From the NCBI GenBank assembly GCA_963781805.1, contig CAWAHF010000004.1, positions 3,410,001-3,474,000 on the forward strand: DNA of 64,000 nt, given 5' to 3'. A program made the translations under genes and the position numbers. Origin of the DNA: JAFGPL01 sp963781805 (lineage in GTDB: Bacteria > Bacteroidota > Bacteroidia > Bacteroidales > UBA10428). Below the pieces are notes generated by a model. The model saw only the letters and a program-made list of their open reading frames with translations, searched no databases and was not told where the DNA came from. Shown in pieces: positions 48,507 to 57,000 of the stretch (positions are counted from its first letter, which is position 1; the number at the start of each line of letters is the position of its first letter).

Positions 48507-49487
48507 ATGCATAAGGTTTTAGGAATTGGGAATGCGCTGGTAGATATAATTATTAAGCTTTCAGATGAAGAGATTCTGAAAAGATACTCTTTACCTAAAG
48601 GAAGCATGCAACTGGTAGATAATGAACTGGCCCAAAAGATCGAAAAAGATACCCTAAACAACTCTTCAATTCTGGCATCAGGAGGTTCAGCTGCAAATAC
48701 GATCCATGGCCTTGCAAAGCTTGGAATAACAACCGGATACATCGGGAAGATTGGTAAGGACAAATTTGGAGATTTTTTCAACGATGATATTAGGAAAGCA
48801 GGGATTAATCCACATATTGAATTTGGACAGGTACACACAGGCAGGGCGATCACCTTGGTTACCCCTGATTCTGAACGAACATTTGCAACATATCTTGGCA
48901 GTGCAATTGAATTAACAGCTGATGATTTTATAAAATCCTCTTTAAAAAATTATTCCTTGGTTCATGTAGAAGGTTACCTGGTGCAAAATCGAGAATTAGT
49001 GGATACTATCTTCCAACAGGCAAAATTATCAGGACTTACCACTTCGCTTGACCTTGCAAGCTATAATGTGGTTGAGGCAAACCTCGAATTTCTGCAGGAA
49101 ATTATAAAAAATTATGTTGATATTGTATTTGCCAACGAGGAGGAAGCACTTGCATTTACAGGTGAAAAGCCAATGGTAGCATGTAATAAAATTGCAGAAA
49201 TGTGCGATATCGCTATAGTAAAGACAGGAAAGTCCGGTTCAATAATACAACAGGGTAAAGAAATTTGTCAGGTAGGTGTGATTCCCGTGAACGTTATAGA
49301 TACAACAGGGGCAGGAGATCTTTATGCTGCCGGTTTTATTTATGGAGTTGCAAATAATTTCTCACTTAAAAAGTGTGGAGAAATTGGAGCGCTGTTAGCC
49401 GGGAAAGTTATTGAAAACCTGGGGGCTAAGATTCCTGATGCGGGATGGCTTCAGATTCTGAATCAAAAAACAAAAATTGAAAAATAA
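48507..49487 (+). CDS. PfkB-family carbohydrate/nucleoside kinase (adenosine kinase-like)
   Basis: This is a 326-residue cytoplasmic sugar or nucleoside kinase. The first PfkB signature is ASGGSAANTIHGLAKLGI (about residues 57-74), with GKIGKDKFGDFF behind it. The second signature with the catalytic aspartate is DTTGAGDLYAAGF (about residues 265-277). The N-terminus (VLGIGNALVDI) and the size match the adenosine kinase/ribokinase group common in Bacteroidota. The sequence FANEEEALAFTG is the usual NEE(E) motif. The exact substrate (adenosine, ribose or fructose) cannot be settled by eye. A single gene with a long AT-rich gap behind it. Confidence 0.88.
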   Translation: MHKVLGIGNALVDIIIKLSDEEILKRYSLPKGSMQLVDNELAQKIEKDTLNNSSILASGGSAANTIHGLAKLGITTGYIGKIGKDKFGDFFNDDIRKAGINPHIEFGQVHTGRAITLVTPDSERTFATYLGSAIELTADDFIKSSLKNYSLVHVEGYLVQNRELVDTIFQQAKLSGLTTSLDLASYNVVEANLEFLQEIIKNYVDIVFANEEEALAFTGEKPMVACNKIAEMCDIAIVKTGKSGSIIQQGKEICQVGVIPVNVIDTTGAGDLYAAGFIYGVANNFSLKKCGEIGALLAGKVIENLGAKIPDAGWLQILNQKTKIEK

Positions 49488-50360
49488 TAACCTATTTTAT
49501 ATTAGCTAATTAACAATTTTAAATCAACTGAAACTTCAATATTCTGCAGGGTATTTATTTGTTTCAACAAAATAATCAACATAAGTAATAACATTTGACC
49601 TAATTGTAATTGTTGGCTAGATTTTTAAAGTCAGTTTCGAAGTAATTACCCCGACATCCATTAGCTTTAGAACTAAATTTACATTTGCTGAAGAAGAAGC
49701 TGCAGTGAATATTTTTGCATGATTACATCGTATTGACAAGGGAATGTTCTGAATCCCTCTATTACCATAAATTTCAATTCTTTATTCTAGTATGCTTTCC
49801 ATTTTAATTTTTAATGGCTTCAGTTTATGTAATGGGATTTTATGCTACAAAATTTAAAATTAAGTTTAAAGAAATAGTTCTTCTGATTGGATATTGAAAA
49901 AATATTCCCATGTAATCAAAATTAAAATCATGCCTTGCAGTTTTTCCTTTCAGATTTACTCTCGCTAATGTAATTTTTTGTCTGAATTTAACCCGGAGTT
50001 CGTATTAACTGAATGATATAATTTCTTTTCAGCTTGAATCATTAATTAAGATAATAGCTGTTATAAAACTTATTTTATGTTTAATATGAATATATTTTAA
50101 AATTATTAACTTAAGTTAAACCATAGTTTATTTACATTAATTGGAGTTGATTAAATAAAAATTCAAAAATGGCTTCCACATAAATATATGATTCAAATAT
50201 ATATGCATAATAAATTTAACTACAACTCAATAAGAATATTTTAATAAAAATAACAATCAATTGACGATAGATGCAACTTTTAATATAAATATTTGTCCTT
50301 TGAATATAAAGTTTGTACGAATTATTAAATTTATAAATTGTACTATAAAATCTTAATCTT
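49488..50360. other. Very AT-rich non-coding gap
   Basis: About 870 bp without a convincing gene, RNA or hairpin. The second half (about 50040-50360) is especially AT-rich. A short stretch around 49630-49722 reads as about 30 sense codons (FKVSFEVITPTSISF ...) between stops and might be the relic of a gene, but it matches nothing I recognise. The promoter of the barrel-like protein should lie at the right end. Confidence 0.4.
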
Positions 50361-50969
50361 ATGAAAATTAATTTGATAAAAAAAGCCTGGGTAATTTTTA
50401 TACTGGCAATCATTCCTGGAATTATGAGTGCACAAGACGAAGACATTCAGACACTTTTCAATGGAAAGCCTTTAGTAATCAGAGGATTTGGAGGTCCCTT
50501 AATGCATTTTACCACATTGGATAATAATTTTGCTTATATGATGGGTGGAGGCGGAGGGATAATTATTAATAATTTCCTTATAGGCGGCTACGGTGTTGGT
50601 TTGGCAAATAGCATCCAATACCCTGATAAAAATGACCTTAATACAGATGATGAACTTAGTTTCGGACATGGAGGATTCTGGCTCGGATACCTGATAAAAC
50701 CCGATAAACTGGTTCATGGCAACATTCAGCTTCAGCTGGGATGGGGCACGTTAAATAGAAAAAGTCATTTTGGTGATGTGGTTGACAAAATTGACAATAT
50801 CTTTTTAATAACCCCGACTGTTGAGGCAGAAATGAATGTCACCCGTTTTTTTCGTATTGGTCTGGGTGGATTTTACAAAATTGCCACCATGGTAGATAAT
50901 AATGTCATCGATGCAAATGGTCTTTCGGGACCCGGGGTAAGTGTATCTTTTAAGTTTGGTTGGTTTTAA
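50361..50969 (+). CDS. Small outer-membrane beta-barrel-like protein (hypothetical)
   Basis: This is a 202-residue exported protein. The signal peptide has basic KINLIKKAW, a hydrophobic core VIFILAIIPGI and cleavage after MSAQ. The mature part is glycine-rich with alternating hydrophobic/polar strands (MMGGGGGIIINNFLIGGYGVG, in parts; GHGGFWLGYLI; IQLQLGWG; FRIGLGGFYKI). It ends in the aromatic strand VSFKFGWF, as outer-membrane barrels do. Size suggests an 8-stranded barrel. No family is recognised. It stands alone between AT-rich gaps and is convergent with rnpA. Confidence 0.65.
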   Translation: MKINLIKKAWVIFILAIIPGIMSAQDEDIQTLFNGKPLVIRGFGGPLMHFTTLDNNFAYMMGGGGGIIINNFLIGGYGVGLANSIQYPDKNDLNTDDELSFGHGGFWLGYLIKPDKLVHGNIQLQLGWGTLNRKSHFGDVVDKIDNIFLITPTVEAEMNVTRFFRIGLGGFYKIATMVDNNVIDANGLSGPGVSVSFKFGWF

Positions 50970-51110
50970 ACTAATATTGAAATTCCCACAGGTATTAAAG
51001 TTATAAATTATCTGTTTAGTTAATATATTATAAATATCATATATTAAATAGTATATATTTAAAAATATAAATTAAAAAGAGTGGAGAGCGGAAAAAACTT
51101 AGCCCAATGC

Positions 51111-51500
51111 CTATTCCGACAAAATAGTGTTAATTTCTATAAATGCCTGTTTGATTTTTTTTTCGATCAATCCAAAATCTGATAAATTATCCCCGACATA
51201 AACAACACCTATTGCAATTTGAATATTTTGTTTGACAAGGATCTTGTACATTTCATGTTTGTTGAGCCGGTAGGCTTCTCTGATTCGCCGCTTCAATAAA
51301 TTGCGTTGAACGGCATTTTTGAATGTTTTTTTGGGTACCGATATTAAAATCTGAACAGGTGAATCAACCTGTTCTGTATGCTGCAAGACTATGATTCTGA
51401 GAGGAAATACCTTAATAATTTTTCCTTCATCAAATAATCGTTGAATGATTATTTTTCTATTCAGACGTTCTTCCTTTCTAAAAAAAAACCTTTGAATCAT
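51111..51500 (-). CDS. rnpA: Ribonuclease P protein component
   Basis: RnpA is the basic protein subunit that helps the RNase P RNA bind pre-tRNA 5' leaders. The 129-residue sequence has the RNR signature VQRNLLKRRIREAYRLNK (about residues 64-81), preceded by the ISVPKKTFKNA strand, and a typical N-terminus (FFFRKEERLNRK). The length is normal. It is not next to rpmH or yidD here. It follows the histidine kinase by 44 bp on the same strand, and may share a transcript with it and the AsmA-like gene. Confidence 0.93.
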   Translation of the reverse strand: MIQRFFFRKEERLNRKIIIQRLFDEGKIIKVFPLRIIVLQHTEQVDSPVQILISVPKKTFKNAVQRNLLKRRIREAYRLNKHEMYKILVKQNIQIAIGVVYVGDNLSDFGLIEKKIKQAFIEINTILSE

Positions 51501-51544
51501 AATTTTGAAGGAAAACAGGCAGCGTTACACAGATCAAAAACCGT

Positions 51545-52696
51545 CTAATAACTTTCTTTTTTCAGCACAATCCGTATTTTGGTTCCGGTGCCAATTTCAG
51601 ATTCATTTACGAATATCCTGCCATTATGATATTCTTCCACAATTCTTTTGGAAAGCGAGAGTCCTAAACCCCATCCTCTTTCTTTGGTTGTATACCCGGG
51701 TTTAAAAATAGTCTTATACTTACTTTTAGGAATGCCTCTGCCGTTATCGGTTATATCAATATAAATCACCTGGGTATGATCAGATATTGAAATGTCGATT
51801 TTACCATCTCCGTCAATCGCATCGATAGCATTCTTACATACATTTTCTATTACCCACTCAAAAAGCTCTGGATTAATAGGTGCAATTAATTCATCAGGAA
51901 GTAAATGAACCAGGTATTCAACTTTATCGGAAGAACGGGTTTTTAAGTACTTGATGGCCCGTTCGATAACCTCCTGTATGTTTTCTTTATTCAGAACAGG
52001 TTTGGAACCTATTTTTGAAAATCTTTCGGTTATCTTTTCCAGCCGTTTGACGTCTTTCTCCAGTTCCTTCAGCATTACCTGGTCACCCGACCTGCTCCGC
52101 ATTATTTCAAGCCATGCCAGTAATGAAGAAATTGGAGTCCCCAACTGGTGAGCTGTTTCTTTTGATAACCCTACCCAAACCTTATTCTGTTCTGTTTTTC
52201 TGGAAGCACTAAAGGCAAAATAGGAGACCAAAATAAACAAAAGGATAATACCTAATTGCACATAAGGATAATAGGTGAGTTTTTCAATTATTGTGGAACT
52301 TCCGTAATAAAGAAACTGACGATCATTTTTAGAAATAATGATCCTGAAGGGTTCATTTTCATCCTTCATCTGTCTCAGCTTCCTTTTTATATATTTTTGA
52401 TTATCAACTTTGGCGGGATTCAGATTTCTGTAAAATTTAATGCTATCGGTCAGAGAGTCAACTACAATAACCGGAATGGTTTCGTTATTCTTTAATACCT
52501 TAAAGTAAAACTCCAGGTTTTTGTCAGATTTAATAACATTTTCCTGTGCCTCAGCCCAGAGTTCAATTCTTTTTCTTTCTTCCCCTGCCAGTTTTTTAAC
52601 CAGATTATTCGTATACCATAAGGAACTAATTCCAATACATACAGCAAAAATAAAAAGCAGAAATTTCCATCTGAGTTTTTGAGTGTAAATATTCAA
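51545..52696 (-). CDS. Membrane-bound sensor histidine kinase
   Basis: This is a 383-residue protein. Two membrane helices (about residues 12-30 and 143-163) flank an extracytoplasmic sensor region of about 110 residues with no recognised domain. The dimerisation/phosphoacceptor helix has the histidine in SKETAHQLGTPISSL (about residues 178-192), a form common in Bacteroidota kinases. The ATP-binding domain shows the N box (ENVCKNAIDAIDG), G1 (DNGRGIPKS) and G2 (GWGLGLSL) motifs. No response-regulator gene is adjacent, so it is an orphan kinase here. It starts 11 bp after the AsmA-like gene and precedes rnpA, suggesting an operon. Confidence 0.92.
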   Translation of the reverse strand: MNIYTQKLRWKFLLFIFAVCIGISSLWYTNNLVKKLAGEERKRIELWAEAQENVIKSDKNLEFYFKVLKNNETIPVIVVDSLTDSIKFYRNLNPAKVDNQKYIKRKLRQMKDENEPFRIIISKNDRQFLYYGSSTIIEKLTYYPYVQLGIILLFILVSYFAFSASRKTEQNKVWVGLSKETAHQLGTPISSLLAWLEIMRSRSGDQVMLKELEKDVKRLEKITERFSKIGSKPVLNKENIQEVIERAIKYLKTRSSDKVEYLVHLLPDELIAPINPELFEWVIENVCKNAIDAIDGDGKIDISISDHTQVIYIDITDNGRGIPKSKYKTIFKPGYTTKERGWGLGLSLSKRIVEEYHNGRIFVNESEIGTGTKIRIVLKKESY

Positions 52697-52707
52697 TTCA
52701 AAAAGTA

Positions 52708-55353
52708 TTAATTAGGTTGCTCACTGATCGTATCATTCTTATTGACTCCATAGTCGTCATCCCATTCGATATTAAATTGCGGTTGATTATCTTTTTTCTG
52801 ATCTTTTTTTTCAAATATAAAATCTTTTTTATCATTCCCCTCATTCCAATCGATATTAAATTCTTTGTTTTGATTATTGGGTAGATTTTGATTATGATTA
52901 TCCGTTTTTTTGGTATCGAATAAGTTTTTAAGCTCTTCTTTTTGCTCAGAAATATTTTTCTTGAGTGAGCCGATCGCTTTCCTCCTGTCAAATTCCACCA
53001 GGTAATGACTGCCTTTACCTGTGATTTTAATGGGAATATTTAATTTACCAAGTCCATCATCTTCTTCAACACCAAATTCATTTATATCACTTCTTTTTTT
53101 CCTGGCTTTTCGGGCCAGAAGTTCAGATAATTCAACCTGTATCCTGTAATCATAGCTATTATCAAAGCGATGAATGCCTAAACCACGAATGTGAAAAGCG
53201 GTGGATGAAATATCCATTTCCGGAATCGTAATCACCCGATTTTTAATAAAAATTTGATTCTTCAAGGTGTTGAACTTAATATCTTTTAATTCATCTACAT
53301 TGATGTATTTCGATAATCCCAACATAGGTTCATAATTCAGCAATTCACCATTTATGATCTCTATGTCGCTTGTTGCCAACACGGAGCTGTCTATTAAATT
53401 CAGGTTCGCATCCCAAACTGTTGAAAATTCGAGTGTGCCCGATAATTCACCATCCAGGTTTTTATCGAGAATGACCTCCTGTCCAAAATTATTCATCTCA
53501 AAGAATAATTTTTGTATATTGAGTTTGGTAAAATTGGAATTACATCTGATATCGATTTGATTCTCTGAATCTTGGCTAACCGTAGCTGTACCTAAAATTG
53601 AACCTTCGACAGTCTCGAGTTTAAAAGTCTTAAAATCAAATATTTTTGGATTGTATGTGCTGGTTCCGACAATATTTTTAGCTTCAAATTTTCCATAGAT
53701 AAAATTACTGATATCAAAATTGGTTTTCAGAATAATTCTTTTGGGAAATAGTAAGGGTTTTGAGAAGGTATCTGTCCTGCTATTTTCAATTAAAGATTTA
53801 AGATCCAGATGCCCGGATTTTAAATTTGCCTCGGCATACACGAAGTCATGAAAAAACAGAAATTCGGAAAGATTAGACATATTGCAGTCCACCGTAAAAT
53901 CATTATCAAAAATTCTGAAGTAAAAATTTCTGACTGTTACCTCGTCCCCTAAAGTCATCCTTCCTTTCACCTTATTAAATAGCAAACCGGACCCCTTTAG
54001 TTTGAATGCAACGTCATTAAATTCAATCCAGCCTTCCTTGTAAAGAGAGGCGATATCCTTTTTTTTCAACTGCTTAAGTGTTGATAATTGCCCTTTTATG
54101 AAGATATCTGTGGTAATGTTTCCGGCAACCTGTTCTAACGTATCAATATTCAAAAATTCCAAGAATCTTGATGCATCAATATCCGATTTAAGAATCAGCT
54201 CAACATAAGATTGCTTAAATCCTTTTAACTTAAAAGCTCCATTGAAAGAACTATTGCCCTGGCTGGCATTAAATTCTTTTATATTTAATAAAGATGTACT
54301 TGCGTTTTTCTTTGATCCATTGGTATAATCTCCCTTTAATGAAATATTTGAAATTCTGTTTTTATCGGTAAGATTTGTGAGTGACCCATTTTTCAAGAGA
54401 AAATCAATGGTTATTATTGGAGCATTATTTTTAGACAACGTTCCGTTCAGAGTTCCGTTAACATCAACCAGTCCGTTGAAGGAATAATAATTTTTGAACC
54501 GGTTTAATGGTTGTTGAAAAAACCGTGCTATATCTGTCAAATTACCGTTTTTGCATTGGAAATTGAGTATTATGGAAGTATATTTTGATTTAACAATTTC
54601 ACCCTGAAAATAGACATTCGTATTACCCGAACTTAATTTGCTTTTAGAAAATTTATATAAATCCCCTGTATTATTCAGATTCAAATCTACTTTTAATTTT
54701 TCTTTGTGAACTTCGTAAGTATTGCCTATGTTAAATTCATCCAGAAATACATCTCCCTTTGCTGCAAAAAGATTACGATGGTCATTAAAATCAGCTTTTA
54801 CCTGTAACTTTTTTGTACTAATATTTAGCAGAAGATCAGTCGATAAATCCTGATACATTAATTTCGTATTGCTGAAAGTAATATTTTGAAGTGAGAAATT
54901 TATTGGCTCACTTTTTCCGCCACCTTTATTTTCCCAGATGGAAAAATTTGATTTGCCATTTTTATCAACCAATAATGTTAAATCACCATCTACCAGTTGA
55001 ATATTTTTAAGTTTATATTTCCCGCGAAGAATCCCTGGAAGACTAAATTCAAAAAAAATAGATTTGGCTGACAATAAGGTATCTGTAGAGGTATTTTTAA
55101 ATTGCTCCGACGAAAATTCAACACCTGATTTTGCCAGAATATTCCTGAATTCCACTGTCGCATAAGGAAACTTTCTAAATACAGAAAATTTTATGTCTGA
55201 AACCTCTATTTCGGTGGTAAGATGTTTATCGAGGTATTTTTTTAGAATTTTGACAACGGCATCTTCATAAGTGACTGAGATAATGATACCAGCTAACAAA
55301 CAAAGTGATGGTATCCCTACTAAAGTGATGATAAATTTCTTACCCAATCTCAT
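52708..55353 (-). CDS. AsmA-family protein (AsmA-like N- and C-terminal regions)
   Basis: This is an 881-residue protein with one N-terminal membrane helix (about residues 8-28) and a long periplasmic part of repeated beta strands, as in AsmA/TamB-type bridge proteins. The start (VSDIKFSVFRKFPYATVEFRN) is the typical first AsmA repeat. The C-terminal third contains the AsmA_C-like stretch DGELSGTLEFSTVWD and ISSTAFHIRGLGIHRFDNSYD (in parts). It ends with a low-complexity Asp/Asn/Lys-rich tail with repeated FNIDWNEG/FNIEWDDD pieces. The family is linked to outer-membrane lipid transport or assembly. First gene of the cluster with the histidine kinase and rnpA. Confidence 0.85.
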   Translation of the reverse strand: MRLGKKFIITLVGIPSLCLLAGIIISVTYEDAVVKILKKYLDKHLTTEIEVSDIKFSVFRKFPYATVEFRNILAKSGVEFSSEQFKNTSTDTLLSAKSIFFEFSLPGILRGKYKLKNIQLVDGDLTLLVDKNGKSNFSIWENKGGGKSEPINFSLQNITFSNTKLMYQDLSTDLLLNISTKKLQVKADFNDHRNLFAAKGDVFLDEFNIGNTYEVHKEKLKVDLNLNNTGDLYKFSKSKLSSGNTNVYFQGEIVKSKYTSIILNFQCKNGNLTDIARFFQQPLNRFKNYYSFNGLVDVNGTLNGTLSKNNAPIITIDFLLKNGSLTNLTDKNRISNISLKGDYTNGSKKNASTSLLNIKEFNASQGNSSFNGAFKLKGFKQSYVELILKSDIDASRFLEFLNIDTLEQVAGNITTDIFIKGQLSTLKQLKKKDIASLYKEGWIEFNDVAFKLKGSGLLFNKVKGRMTLGDEVTVRNFYFRIFDNDFTVDCNMSNLSEFLFFHDFVYAEANLKSGHLDLKSLIENSRTDTFSKPLLFPKRIILKTNFDISNFIYGKFEAKNIVGTSTYNPKIFDFKTFKLETVEGSILGTATVSQDSENQIDIRCNSNFTKLNIQKLFFEMNNFGQEVILDKNLDGELSGTLEFSTVWDANLNLIDSSVLATSDIEIINGELLNYEPMLGLSKYINVDELKDIKFNTLKNQIFIKNRVITIPEMDISSTAFHIRGLGIHRFDNSYDYRIQVELSELLARKARKKRSDINEFGVEEDDGLGKLNIPIKITGKGSHYLVEFDRRKAIGSLKKNISEQKEELKNLFDTKKTDNHNQNLPNNQNKEFNIDWNEGNDKKDFIFEKKDQKKDNQPQFNIEWDDDYGVNKNDTISEQPN

Positions 55354-55557
55354 TCAGGTATTCTTTATAAAATCGATGCAATTATAGCAAATTGAGAATA
55401 ACTATAAATGGATTTCATCCAAATGTTTTAAACATTTGAGTAGTTCTGAAAATTATAAAATTTCAATCTATTGTAAATGATTACCTGTCCCTGTTTTACT
55501 ATTCAAATCACTTCTTATAAATCCAATAGATTAACACGCTTACGAAGGAATTATTGT

Positions 55558-56973
55558 TCACTTAAGATATGCATCTATCGATTTTGCTGCCAGACGCCCA
55601 TAATTAATTGCTCTGACAACCAAACTGGCTCCAACAGTAGCATCGCCGGTAGCAAATACGTTAGGTACACTGGTTTGATATCCGGTTTTTATTTTAATAT
55701 TTCCCCGGTTATCAAATTCCAATCCCAACTCGTCAGCTATTCCTTCGTGCACCGGATGAATGAAACCCATTGCCAGCAACACAAGATCTATATCCAATAT
55801 TTCTGAGCTACCTGGTTTCTCAACCATTGCATATTTCCCGTTTTCCTGAACCCATTCAACTTCAGCAATTTCAACCTGACTTAATTTCCCGTTTTTCCCG
55901 ATAAACCTTTTGGTGGTGAGTCCCCATCTTCTTTCACAACCTTCTTTATGAGAACTCGAAGTTCGGAGAATATTTGCCCAATATGGCCATGGATTATTTG
56001 CTAATCTGTCTTCGGGTGGTTTTGGAAGTATTTCAATTTGCAAAATGTTCTTAGCGCCATGTCGGATGGAAGTTCCAACACAGTCAGAACCTGTATCACC
56101 TCCGCCAATAACTAAAACATTTTTATCGGTTGCCAGAATTCTTTCCTCATCAGGTATTTTAGACCCCCTGATAATTTTGTTCTGTTGTCTCAGAAATTCC
56201 ATGGCAAAATGAATTCCCTTAAGTCCTCTTCCTTCAACCGGCAGATCCCTTGGTTTCATTGCCCCAATTGCAAGACAAATGGCATCATATTCTTTCAATA
56301 ATTCAACGCCCTTTATATCTACCCCTATATTTGTATTCACTTTGATCTTCAGTCCCTCCTCGATCAATATGTCCAGTCGGCGATCAATTACTTTTTTATT
56401 TAATTTAAAATCAGGGATTCCATATCGTAGCAATCCTCCAATGGCATCATCTTTTTCATATAATGTAACCGAATGACCCCATTTATTAAGCAAGTCAGCG
56501 CATGCCATTCCGGCAGGACCAGATCCGACGACAGCCACTGTTTTACCGGTTCTTTTCTTTGGAGGTTTTGGTTTAATAAAACCAAGCTCATATCCCTTTT
56601 CAGCTGCAGCGGCTTCATTTTCACGAATGGTTACCGGTTCATTTTGAATATTTAATGTGCAGGCATTTTCACAAGGCGCCGGACAGATTCGGCCGGTAAA
56701 TTCAGGAAAATTATTTGTTTCATGAAGATTTGCTATTGCAGTTTCCCAATCACCTTTATATATGGCATCCTGCCATTCAGGCATATTGTTCATTACAGGA
56801 CAACCCCACTGACAAAATGGGATGCCGCAATCCATACACCTTGATGCCTGATCTTTTCTATCTTGTTCGTCAAGTGTTTGTTCTACCTCACCATAATCAT
56901 AGACTCTCTCATTTAATGGTCTGTATCCGGCCACTTTACGAGGTATCTCTATAAATCCTTTTGGATTTCCCAT
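55558..56973 (-). CDS. gltD: Glutamate synthase (NADPH) small subunit
   Basis: GltD passes electrons from NADPH through FAD and iron-sulfur clusters to GltB. The 471-residue protein has the N-terminal ferredoxin-like cysteines (SRCMDCGIPFCQWGCPVMN and ICPAPCENACTL), the FAD-binding GxGxxG (AVVGSGPAGMACADLL, about residues 147-162) and the NADPH-binding loop (VLVIGGGDTGSDCVGT, about residues 284-299). The closing FAD motif VFATGDATVGASLVVRAI is intact. The length is standard. It starts 27 bp after gltB on the same strand, so the two are one operon. Confidence 0.97.
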   Translation of the reverse strand: MGNPKGFIEIPRKVAGYRPLNERVYDYGEVEQTLDEQDRKDQASRCMDCGIPFCQWGCPVMNNMPEWQDAIYKGDWETAIANLHETNNFPEFTGRICPAPCENACTLNIQNEPVTIRENEAAAAEKGYELGFIKPKPPKKRTGKTVAVVGSGPAGMACADLLNKWGHSVTLYEKDDAIGGLLRYGIPDFKLNKKVIDRRLDILIEEGLKIKVNTNIGVDIKGVELLKEYDAICLAIGAMKPRDLPVEGRGLKGIHFAMEFLRQQNKIIRGSKIPDEERILATDKNVLVIGGGDTGSDCVGTSIRHGAKNILQIEILPKPPEDRLANNPWPYWANILRTSSSHKEGCERRWGLTTKRFIGKNGKLSQVEIAEVEWVQENGKYAMVEKPGSSEILDIDLVLLAMGFIHPVHEGIADELGLEFDNRGNIKIKTGYQTSVPNVFATGDATVGASLVVRAINYGRLAAKSIDAYLK

Positions 56974-57000
56974 CGTTGTAATCTTTCAGTTAATAACTAT

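Noticed and set aside
55420..55438. CAAATGTTT-T-AAACATTTG palindrome between gltD and the AsmA-like gene as a terminator
   Set aside because: The stem is AT-rich, the centre is a single base and there is no T run. It may be an operator, but nothing supports it further.
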